Source: Actinomycetota bacterium (GTDB taxonomy: Bacteria > Actinomycetota > Humimicrobiia > Humimicrobiales > Humimicrobiaceae). Taken from it: 5,364 bases of DNA. The notes under the pieces are model-generated. The model saw only the letters and a program-made list of their open reading frames with translations, was not told where the DNA came from and searched no databases. The stretch's first letter is position 1. Every line of letters starts with the position of its first letter. Where the stretch lies: contig JADHVM010000080.1 of the NCBI GenBank assembly GCA_016783985.1, forward strand, positions 1-5,364. The letters run 5' to 3'. Positions 1 to 5,257 of this stretch are shown here, piece by piece. The position numbers and the translations under genes were made by a program.

Positions 1-175
1 AAAAGTTATTTACTTATTCCTTCTAAATATTGTTTCTCCAAATCTTTTATTATTAATGTGCTTCAATCAGTAGATTGTGGCGAGTACTAGTGTTTTATAC
101 CTGGGAGATTTATAAGACATTCTATAAATTAAATGAAAGAGCTAAACTTCCCAGGCTGGCCAATGTTTATAACTG
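1..175. other. Left-edge non-coding stretch
   Basis: I find no convincing gene here; reading frames on both strands are short and stop-rich. The only structure seen is a 7-bp inverted repeat, CCTGGGA at 100-106 and TCCCAGG at 149-155, separated by 42 bases. It lies just beyond the stop codon of the minus-strand ATPase gene. The loop is long and no T-run follows the stem in the direction of transcription, so it does not look like a rho-independent terminator. Confidence 0.5.
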
Positions 176-1339
176 TCATAAAACATTTCCCGCCCATAAT
201 TCCTGCAGGAAATTACTCCAGGGTAGTATTTCTATTTTACCATGAAGCCTCTTTTCTTTCTCGTTGCAAACCATGAAATTCCTTTTTGGCGAATATTCTT
301 CAGCAAAAGCTGCCAAAGCTTTGAGATCTCTTTTGTCTATACGATTTGCTCCTTTTATCTCTATGGCAATTTCACCTCTTGCTAAGATAAAATCTATTTC
401 CAAACCTGTCTTTGTCCTCCAGAAATTTATTGTAAAATCTTGACCACTATAAGATCGATAGGCAAGTATCTCCATTAATAAGAAGTGCTCAAAAGCCCTT
501 CCGAATTCCTCACCCCTCTCTTCTTCTAAATGCTGTTTCCTTAAATAATTGGCAACTCCTACATCAAACAGATAGTATTTCGGTGCTTTAGTTATAATTT
601 TACGCGATTGTCTTTTTTTGAAAGGATCAACCCTTACAGCCAGCAATGTGTCAATGAGAATTTGATAGTATTCTTTAACTGTCTTTGAATCTACACCACA
701 ATCACGGGCAATATTGGAATAATTCGTAAGCTCACCATGTGAATAACCAAATGCATCAAAAAATTTCGAAAAAGCAGGAATGTTTCGAGTTAATCCTTCA
801 GCAAAGACTTCCTCCTTCAAATAATCCTGCACATAGGCTTTTAAAGATTTCTTACACTCCTGGTCATCTTGTAAATAATGTGTCGGCACCATCCCGTGGC
901 TTAAGGCATGTAAAAGATTTATATTTTTAAGTTCAGCTGTGACAAGCGGAAATATTTCATAACGCCATGCCCTGCCTCCTAAAAGATTAACATGTCCCCT
1001 TCTTAATTTTCTTGCACTTGAGCCACAAAGAATAAACCGTAATCCTTTATTTTCAATTAGCCAGTGCACCTCATCAAGGACCTGAGGAACTTTCTGTACC
1101 TCATCTAGTATTATGGGATGTTTAAGTGTCTTTTTATCCTTTGCCAGTATACGCTCCCGTAATAGCGCTGGATTCTTAGAAACTTCAATAAAAAAGTCTG
1201 TCTTTAAAAAATCAAATATTAAGCTATCGGGAAAGCGTTTTTTCAAATATGTGGTTTTACCTGTTTTTCTCGGTCCCCATAAAAAGGCAGATTGTTTCTG
1301 GGTAAGTTTTATATCTAATATCCTTTTTATAAATCTCAT
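176..1339 (-). CDS. P-loop ATPase with DUF4143-type C-terminal region
   Basis: This 387-residue protein belongs to the archaeal/bacterial AAA ATPase family with an N-terminal AAA_14-like domain and a DUF4143-like C-terminus. Visible motifs are Walker A (G22-PRKT-GKT, residues 22-29), Walker B (IILDE, 76-80) and a GSSA sensor-like motif (106-109). The C-terminal half has YLFDVGVANYL (257-267) and a set resembling a PD-(D/E)xK nuclease fold: E284 in AFEHF, D316 in EIDF and E327-x-K329. The length is normal for the family and the ORF is intact. The ATG is supported by GGAGGG at 1349-1354, 9 bases upstream. The biological role of these ATPases is poorly known; DNA-related functions are often suspected, and many are spread by horizontal transfer. 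It stands alone, and by eye it is less AT-rich than the membrane-protein gene further right. Confidence 0.9.
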   Translation of the reverse strand: MRFIKRILDIKLTQKQSAFLWGPRKTGKTTYLKKRFPDSLIFDFLKTDFFIEVSKNPALLRERILAKDKKTLKHPIILDEVQKVPQVLDEVHWLIENKGLRFILCGSSARKLRRGHVNLLGGRAWRYEIFPLVTAELKNINLLHALSHGMVPTHYLQDDQECKKSLKAYVQDYLKEEVFAEGLTRNIPAFSKFFDAFGYSHGELTNYSNIARDCGVDSKTVKEYYQILIDTLLAVRVDPFKKRQSRKIITKAPKYYLFDVGVANYLRKQHLEEERGEEFGRAFEHFLLMEILAYRSYSGQDFTINFWRTKTGLEIDFILARGEIAIEIKGANRIDKRDLKALAAFAEEYSPKRNFMVCNEKEKRLHGKIEILPWSNFLQELWAGNVL

Positions 1340-1675
1340 TTCGTATTACCCTCCAAATTAGTATTACCAATTAGGAGCATGCACTATTTTGGGCAAATAG
1401 TCAAGCTTTTTTATATCTTATCTCTGCCATTCCGGAGTCTACGTATTTAAAAAAAAGTAATAAATCCTGGGCAAGGCTTACCTGAAAAAATATATGAGGT
1501 GGATTCACTTATCTGCCCCAGGTGCGGAGGGGAAATGAGAATAATTGCTTTTATAAAGGATTACTAGGTTATAAAGAAGATACTTGATTATCTGGGGATA
1601 TATTAGTTTGAAAGAAAAAGACCGCCTCCGATGAAAGAATATTATTATTTGTCCTAAAAACCTTAAATGCAGCAG
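1340..1675. other. Gap between ATPase and dehydrogenase genes
   Basis: This 336-base gap contains the ribosome binding site of the ATPase gene, a plus-strand transposase remnant (separate entry) and little else. A direct repeat GTATTACC occurs at 1343-1350 and 1361-1368, flanking the ribosome binding site. A small inverted repeat, CTATTT at 1384-1389 and AAATAG at 1395-1400, adjoins a minus-strand TTGACT that resembles a -35 box, but no good -10 box follows at 16-18 bases. No hairpin with a T-run is visible downstream of the dehydrogenase stop codon. Confidence 0.5.
1453..1633 (+). pseudogene. Degraded C-terminal remnant of an IS91-like transposase
   Basis: The plus strand reads SWARL from 1465, then after a slip in an A-run (1485-1490) KIYEVDSLICPRCGGEMRI, then IAFIKDY, stop (TAG 1565-1567), VIKKILDYLGIY, stop (TAG 1604-1606), FERKRPPPMK. 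From memory this matches the conserved end of IS91-like (Y2_Tnp-type) transposases: WARLIQKIYEVDPL, a CPxCGGxM zinc-binding knuckle, IAFIxDxxVIxKILxHLG and a proline-rich tail. Seen directly: one frameshift, a TGA in the first frame at 1483-1485 where a glutamine codon is expected, and two TAG stops in the second frame. No upstream transposase body or catalytic region is present, so only about 60 codons survive. It is the only coding trace on the plus strand and marks an old insertion. The family name rests on motif memory, not on a search. Confidence 0.75.
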
Positions 1676-2752
1676 CTATTTACTGATATATTCAGCAACC
1701 ATATCTCCTACTTGTGTGGTACTGTAACCCATTTTGCCAGCACTTAAACTTTTTATTTGCCTGCATGCATAAGCAACTGCATCTTCGATAGACTTAGCTG
1801 CATCTTTCTCTCCTAAATGTTTTAGCATCATTCTTCCTGCCTCTATAGCTGCCAGTGGATTTATTACATCCTTTCCAGTATATTTTGGAGCTGAGCCACC
1901 TATAGGTTCAAACATAGAAGTTCCAAAAGGATTAATATTTCCTCCTGCTGCAATTCCCATACCACCTTGAACCATTGCTCCAAGATCAGTAATTATATCT
2001 CCAAACATATTTGGTACGACTATAACATCATACCACTCTGGATTTTTAACCATCCACATACATGCAGCATCAATATGGTTGTAATCAGTTTTAATATCAG
2101 AAAATTTCTCTCCCATTTCTATAAATGCCCTATTCCAAAGATCTCCTACATATATTAAAACATTTGTTTTATGGACCAGTGTAAGCTTTCCTTCCTTTCC
2201 TTCTTCTTTCCTAACCCTGGCCAAATTAAAAGCATACTCTAAACATCTGTCAACCATCTGCCTATCATATACCATCACTTGAGTTGCAATTTCATATGGA
2301 GTTCCTTTTCTTGTTACACCACCATGACCTGTATATACTCCTCCTGTGTTCTCTCTGATAACTATAAAATCAATATCTTCTGGACCTTTATCTTTTAGGG
2401 GACAATCAACACCAGGATATAGTTTTACTGGTCTAAGGTTAATATACTGATCAAGAGAAAATCTCAATTTTAATAAAATTCCAAGCTCTAAAACTCCTGG
2501 TTCTACATCAGGATGTCCAATCGCACCAAGATATATTGCCTTAAATTGCTTCAACTGGCTAGTTGCGGATTCTGGAAGTGTTTCTTTCGTTTTTAAATAC
2601 CGGTCTCCACCAAAATCAAAATCAGTAAATTCAAAACTTATATTATGTTTTTTCCCTGCAGCTTCAAGGACTTTTTTACCTTGTTTTATAACTTCAGGAC
2701 CTGTACCATCTCCCGGTATAACAGCAATAGAATAATGCTTTACTTTAGACAT
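1676..2752 (-). CDS. leuB: 3-isopropylmalate dehydrogenase-like beta-decarboxylating dehydrogenase
   Basis: This 358-residue cytosolic enzyme belongs to the isocitrate/isopropylmalate dehydrogenase family, which oxidises a 2-hydroxy acid at C2 and then decarboxylates it with a divalent metal. Landmarks are IPGDGTGPE (12-20), substrate arginines R97, R107 and R133, the catalytic Y140/K195 pair (GGVY, VHKTNVL), and metal-binding D228, D252 and D256 ([13 protein letters not shown]). The closest remembered relatives are proteins annotated as LeuB (leucine synthesis) that share [14 protein letters not shown] and [13 protein letters not shown]. Tartrate/D-malate dehydrogenases also share the DQYxNxRPV pattern, so the substrate is not certain. 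K290-Y291 occupy the position that favours NADP in E. coli isocitrate dehydrogenase. Length is normal. The ATG has AAGGGG at 2760-2765, 7 bases upstream. No other leucine genes are adjacent. Confidence 0.85.
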   Translation of the reverse strand: MSKVKHYSIAVIPGDGTGPEVIKQGKKVLEAAGKKHNISFEFTDFDFGGDRYLKTKETLPESATSQLKQFKAIYLGAIGHPDVEPGVLELGILLKLRFSLDQYINLRPVKLYPGVDCPLKDKGPEDIDFIVIRENTGGVYTGHGGVTRKGTPYEIATQVMVYDRQMVDRCLEYAFNLARVRKEEGKEGKLTLVHKTNVLIYVGDLWNRAFIEMGEKFSDIKTDYNHIDAACMWMVKNPEWYDVIVVPNMFGDIITDLGAMVQGGMGIAAGGNINPFGTSMFEPIGGSAPKYTGKDVINPLAAIEAGRMMLKHLGEKDAAKSIEDAVAYACRQIKSLSAGKMGYSTTQVGDMVAEYISK

Positions 2753-2798
2753 TTTTTAGCCCCTTATAAAATTAAGAATTTTAAATAATTACTGCTAT

Positions 2799-2826
2799 AT
2801 TATACATAAATATTTCCGTATTTCAC
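2799..2826 (-). promoter_or_regulatory. Probable promoter of the dehydrogenase gene
   Basis: On the minus strand a TATAAT -10 box (2799-2804) lies 16 bases after GTGAAA (2821-2826), a 4/6 match to the -35 consensus. Transcription would begin near 2792 and give a leader of about 40 bases carrying the AAGGGG ribosome binding site. The -10 box is perfect; the -35 box is moderate. TATACATA (2801-2808, plus strand) overlaps it and resembles the half-sites near 4077 and 4088. Confidence 0.5.
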
Positions 2827-2874
2827 TATTTAAAAATAATATTAGTAAAATAATAATATAAAAGCTAGTATAAA

Positions 2875-3780
2875 TTAACTTGCAGCTCTTTTACTGTAAT
2901 ACAGGGTGCTGCTTGAAAATAAAAGTAGCACTAAAAAAACATAAAATGGAAACCAGGTTATAGTTATAAAGTCAAAATCACTGGTAAAATACTGAACAAT
3001 GAAAATTATAGTCATTATAATTATTGATACTATTAAAGTAGTTAAACTTGCTTTTGTTATATCCTGGTACTGCTTCTCATCATACCACTGTCCAACCTTT
3101 TCCTTAAACTTCATTATTAACCAATATATAACTATTAAAAGATATGGCAGTACAGCTATCAAGCTTATTACAAAAATGCCCTTTCTTAATGCCCAAAGAG
3201 GCATAAGTGCAGACATTGCAGAAAATACTCCTATTCCAAAAACACCGCAGAAAATTCCTATATACTGGGCATTAATAAAAATAGCTTCATCCTTTAGTAC
3301 TATATCTTCTCTAAACTTATCCAGAAATGATTTTCTTGTTAAAAATAGCAATACGAATATAAGTATATTTAATATAAAATGCAGGGCTTGACTGAAATAT
3401 AAGACAACCCATTCACCTTGAGTTTCCAGTCCAGCTATATGTTCTTTTCCTATATCGCTTAGCAGGGCAAAATCTCCAAAAACCATAAGCAGCGAAATTA
3501 TTGCCATAAAAAATAAAAATGATCTAAATAGACTTGCTCTTTTAAAGAACTTTAACTGAAAGGCAAGAGTTGATATGGCTGAAATATGAAAAAAGAAAAT
3601 TATTATAAATGCTACTGCAGCAATAATTTCCATTCTTTCTAAAATGCCTGATATATCTTCAAATCTGATAACTTTAGGTCTTAGAGTTTCGTAAAATACA
3701 AGATTATAAATCAAACTGCATAATGAAAGGATTCCCAGAGTAAAAGTAACCCTTCCACTTATATTAATTACTTTCTTCAT
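2875..3780 (-). CDS. Eight-helix integral membrane protein of unknown function
   Basis: The protein has 301 residues and no recognised enzymatic motif. Hydrophobic segments suggest about eight transmembrane helices, near residues 8-29, 52-75, 85-108, 125-147, 172-197, 201-223, 244-266 and 272-295. There is no cleavable signal peptide; the first helix is probably an anchor. Charged loops lie at 148-168 and 224-243; the second contains WYDEKQYQDITKAS, a motif I recall, without certainty, from uncharacterised clostridial membrane proteins next to small Xre regulators. The ATG has a strong AAGGAG at 3789-3794, 8 bases upstream. The gene begins 32 bp after the Xre regulator gene and is almost certainly cotranscribed with it. 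In such pairs the membrane protein is often assumed to be controlled by, or to signal to, the regulator, but this is inference. No terminator hairpin follows the stop codon. Confidence 0.8.
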   Translation of the reverse strand: MKKVINISGRVTFTLGILSLCSLIYNLVFYETLRPKVIRFEDISGILERMEIIAAVAFIIIFFFHISAISTLAFQLKFFKRASLFRSFLFFMAIISLLMVFGDFALLSDIGKEHIAGLETQGEWVVLYFSQALHFILNILIFVLLFLTRKSFLDKFREDIVLKDEAIFINAQYIGIFCGVFGIGVFSAMSALMPLWALRKGIFVISLIAVLPYLLIVIYWLIMKFKEKVGQWYDEKQYQDITKASLTTLIVSIIIMTIIFIVQYFTSDFDFITITWFPFYVFLVLLLFSSSTLYYSKRAAS

Positions 3781-3812
3781 TCTAAAAGCTCCTTCTTAAT
3801 TAATATGTAAAT

Positions 3813-4037
3813 TTATTCCTCATCTGAAATATAGAATATATCCTCAACATGTTTGTTAAAAAATTTAGCTATTTTCAATGCTAATAAAACAGAAGGATTG
3901 AATTTTCCTTTTTCTATTGAATGAATTGTAAGACGTGTTACGCCAATAGCATTTGCAAGTTCTTGCTGGGAAATCTCATCATGCTCGAACCTGCATCGCC
4001 TAAGATTATTTTGAAGTTTTGACTTTTTAATTTTCAA
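3813..4037 (-). CDS. Small Xre/Cro-CI family transcriptional regulator
   Basis: This 74-residue protein is almost entirely one helix-turn-helix domain of the HTH_3 (Xre) family. The first HTH helix is SQQELANAIG (23-32) and the recognition helix lies in TRLTIHSIEKG (34-44), followed by the typical FNPSVLLALKIAKFF and EDIFYI. It resembles the short YozG-like regulators that accompany membrane proteins in Bacillota. The start is TTG (4035-4037): the in-frame stop TAA at 4056-4058 leaves only six other codons upstream, none of them ATG, GTG or TTG, and the protein has no internal Met. No Shine-Dalgarno sequence precedes it, so translation may be weak. The gene heads a two-gene unit with the 8-TM protein. 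Repeated half-sites over its promoter suggest it represses itself. No ligand-binding domain is present, so any signal must come through another protein or through protein stability. Confidence 0.9.
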   Translation of the reverse strand: MKIKKSKLQNNLRRCRFEHDEISQQELANAIGVTRLTIHSIEKGKFNPSVLLALKIAKFFNKHVEDIFYISDEE

Positions 4038-4061
4038 TTGAAATATATATTTTAATTAACA

Positions 4062-4095
4062 ATATGTATACTATTATATACATATAATATACATA
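4062..4095. promoter_or_regulatory. Candidate operator of the Xre regulator
   Basis: A perfect 9-bp inverted repeat, ATATGTATA (4062-4070) and TATACATAT (4077-4085), has a 6-base centre and overlaps the -10 box of the regulator promoter. A third half-site, TATACATA, lies at 4088-4095, exactly 11 bp (about one helical turn) from the start of the second. Xre/Cro-type dimers bind such short inverted repeats, and the location would block RNA polymerase. Assignment to this regulator is inferred from position only; the AT-rich composition lowers the significance of each match. Confidence 0.5.
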
Positions 4096-4102
4096 ATGTC
4101 AA
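4073..4102 (-). promoter_or_regulatory. Sigma-A-type promoter of the Xre/membrane-protein unit
   Basis: On the minus strand TTGACA (4097-4102) and TATAAT (4073-4078) both match the consensus perfectly, with an 18-base spacer. Transcription would start near 4066, giving a leader of about 29 bases before the TTG start codon of the regulator. A promoter this strong is typical of genes held down by a repressor, which agrees with the overlapping half-sites. Confidence 0.75.
4075..4089 (+). repeat. 15-bp shared sequence, copy 1 (regulator promoter)
   Basis: TATATACATATAATA here is identical to 5186-5200 upstream of the antitoxin gene. This copy contains the TATACATAT half of the candidate operator and part of the -10 region. 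The sequence is low in complexity, so chance cannot be excluded. Confidence 0.4.
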
Positions 4103-4464
4103 AAGATTTTTCTTTTTAATGATAAATTTCTTCTGTAAAAATCTTTGGACTTTTTTAAATAATCTGAAAAATCATTCAATCACTTCTGCACTTCTGCTAT
4201 CCACTCTTTTTCTACTATAACTGTCTTGGATTTTTCATCAAGTTTAATATTATCCTTATCATAGATTTCTACTGTAATTGGAAACCTTACAGCTGAAGTT
4301 GGAAATACTTTAAACATGCATATTTTTAGTGCTTATTGATTTTTGGTTTCTGTCCTTATAGCTCTATATCCTCTATAATCCTGTTTGGTAATTTTAGGAA
4401 TACTTCGAACCATCCCTGAATATTTAATATCATAAGCATGATTTATATTTAAGCTTGTAGGTGT
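4099..4464 (-). pseudogene. Probable decayed gene of unknown identity
   Basis: Between the toxin and regulator genes, one minus-strand frame reads like protein despite internal stops. From an upstream TAG (4465-4467) it runs about 43 codons, including YSGMVRSIPKITKQDYRGYR, to TAA at 4333-4335. It then gives a 45-codon ORF from ATG 4315-4317 to TGA 4180-4182 (MFKVFPTSAVRFPITVEIYD, then KDNIKLDEKSKTVIVEKEW), and finally about 26 codons (NDFSDYLKKSKDFYRRN) to TGA at 4099-4101. The middle part has the alternating strand-like character of a beta domain. I do not recognise the family. A single frame interrupted by three stops suggests a pseudogene; a genuine 45-residue gene at 4180-4317 is possible, but I see no ribosome binding site before its ATG. 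The final stop overlaps the -35 box of the regulator promoter. The stretch also holds a small inverted repeat (4429-4442), which is not terminator-like. Confidence 0.4.
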
Positions 4465-4472
4465 CTAGTAAT

Positions 4473-4892
4473 TTACAACCAGCATATATTTACCACTTCT
4501 TCAATTTTTTTAAATTCTGGATCACCAGTTACAATAATTGCATTTTTAGCAAGTGCTAAAGATGCAGCAAAACAATCTGCATATGCTATAGAATAATTCG
4601 CTTTTATATGAGCTGCTCCCAGTGTAAGATTTTCACCAACAATTACTATCTCTATTGGTAATTCTTTAATTTTAGATAATACTAATTGAGCCTCTGGTAA
4701 TCCCCTCTCTCTTTCAATTATATATATAACTTCTCCTAGATTAATAATTGTCATATACGGAAAACATTTTCTCCCAAGAGCATCTTTTAATAAAGTTTCT
4801 ATATAGTTTCTCCCTTTTTCATCCCCGAAATATGCAAGTAAAGCGAAACTATCTAATACAATATTGCTTGATTTTGATTTCCTATTTTCCAA
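4473..4892 (-). CDS. vapC: PIN-domain toxin of a VapBC-type toxin-antitoxin pair
   Basis: This 139-residue PIN-domain protein is predicted to be a Mg-dependent ribonuclease. The acidic active-site set is complete: D14 (VLDSFALLAYF), E54 (NLGEVIYI), D106 (YADCFAASLA) and D124 (TGDPEF). VapC enzymes usually cut tRNA or rRNA and are held inactive by the antitoxin; the target here cannot be read from sequence. The start is TTG (4890-4892), overlapping the antitoxin gene by 11 bp. No good Shine-Dalgarno sequence precedes it, so translation is probably coupled to the antitoxin. The TTG gives about ten residues more before the first strand than most VapC proteins; a start at ATT 4860-4862 would give the usual N-terminus but is a rare codon. 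All catalytic residues are present, so the toxin looks active rather than decayed. Confidence 0.88.
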   Translation of the reverse strand: MENRKSKSSNIVLDSFALLAYFGDEKGRNYIETLLKDALGRKCFPYMTIINLGEVIYIIERERGLPEAQLVLSKIKELPIEIVIVGENLTLGAAHIKANYSIAYADCFAASLALAKNAIIVTGDPEFKKIEEVVNICWL

Positions 4893-5118
4893 GCTTTCTA
4901 TCTTTCTCTCTTTCTATAATTAGTGCTTTAGTAAGAGAAGTCTTACCCTCTAACATACCTGCAGAATCTTCAACAATATCTTTTGAAACCGGAATAATAG
5001 AAATGACGCCACCATAATCAATCACATTTACTTTATCACCTTTTTCCAGCCTATAACGTTTTCTAATGTCACCTGGTATCACAATCCATCCTTTTTTAGA
5101 TAATATTGATGTTTTCAT
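4882..5118 (-). CDS. vapB: AbrB/SpoVT-family antitoxin paired with the PIN toxin
   Basis: This 78-residue protein has an N-terminal AbrB/MazE swapped-hairpin DNA-binding domain (about residues 3-46: SKKGWIVIPGDIRKRYRLEKGDKV, shown here as SKKGWIVIPGDIRKRY then RLEKGDKV, ending in ISIIPV). The C-terminal tail (47-78) is charged and probably wraps the toxin. The antitoxin should neutralise the PIN ribonuclease and, with it, repress the shared promoter. It is the first gene of the pair, and its last codons overlap the toxin start in another frame. The ATG at 5116-5118 is the natural start because the AbrB fold begins immediately after it; the ribosome binding site is weak (AGG at 5125-5127, 6 bases upstream). 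The upstream AT-rich region contains a perfect 9-bp inverted repeat that could be the operator. The specific symbol is by analogy with AbrB-type VapB proteins. Confidence 0.87.
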   Translation of the reverse strand: MKTSILSKKGWIVIPGDIRKRYRLEKGDKVNVIDYGGVISIIPVSKDIVEDSAGMLEGKTSLTKALIIEREKDRKLGK

Positions 5119-5143
5119 ATCTAACCTAACTGTAAATACTTAA

Positions 5144-5170
5144 TATATACTTTATTTTTATAAGTATATA
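5144..5170. promoter_or_regulatory. Candidate operator of the toxin-antitoxin pair
   Basis: A perfect inverted repeat, TATATACTT (5144-5152) and AAGTATATA (5162-5170), with a 9-base centre lies 26 bases upstream of the antitoxin ATG. AbrB-type antitoxins bind palindromic AT-rich sites, so this is a plausible autoregulatory operator. I could not define a convincing -35/-10 pair in this AT-rich stretch. Confidence 0.45.
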
Positions 5171-5185
5171 CTAAATATAAATAAA

Positions 5186-5200
5186 TATATACATATAATA
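5186..5200 (+). repeat. 15-bp shared sequence, copy 2 (upstream of antitoxin gene)
   Basis: TATATACATATAATA is identical to 4075-4089 in the regulator promoter. Here it sits 68 bases upstream of the antitoxin ATG, beyond the 9-bp inverted repeat. The partner half-site TATGTATA found near copy 1 is not present at the same distance. Confidence 0.4.
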
Positions 5201-5257
5201 ATTCTGTTTATTAGTAAGAAAAATTATATATATGATTCAATATTTTTATACTAAAGA

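Noticed and set aside
100..155. Inverted repeat CCTGGGA/TCCCAGG as a terminator of the ATPase gene
   Set aside because: The 42-base loop is too long and no T-run follows in the direction of transcription.
739..930. Plus-strand reading frame inside the ATPase gene
   Set aside because: It is antisense to a well-supported gene, shows no family motifs and has no ribosome binding site that I could see.
1384..1418. Promoter for the ATPase gene based on TTGACT and an adjacent inverted repeat
   Set aside because: No acceptable -10 box occurs at 16-18 bases, so I left it as a note in the gap entry.
1565..1606. In-frame TAG codons that might be read as pyrrolysine in the transposase remnant
   Set aside because: The same stretch also has a frameshift and a TGA, and the transposase body is missing, so simple decay explains the stops.
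2999..3391. 130-codon plus-strand reading frame opposite the membrane-protein gene
   Set aside because: It mirrors the membrane-protein codons, has no recognisable domain, and the minus-strand gene has a strong ribosome binding site and clear membrane helices.
4429..4442. Small hairpin ATCAT-AAGC-ATGAT after the toxin gene as a terminator
   Set aside because: A 5-bp AT-rich stem without a T-run is too weak.
4748..5017. Plus-strand reading frame opposite the toxin-antitoxin genes
   Set aside because: It lies antisense to two genes with recognised family motifs, and its translation shows no domain.
5144..5200. CRISPR-like or tandem repeat array in the AT-rich region upstream of the antitoxin
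   Set aside because: The repeats are short, irregular and low in complexity, without a constant unit and spacer length.
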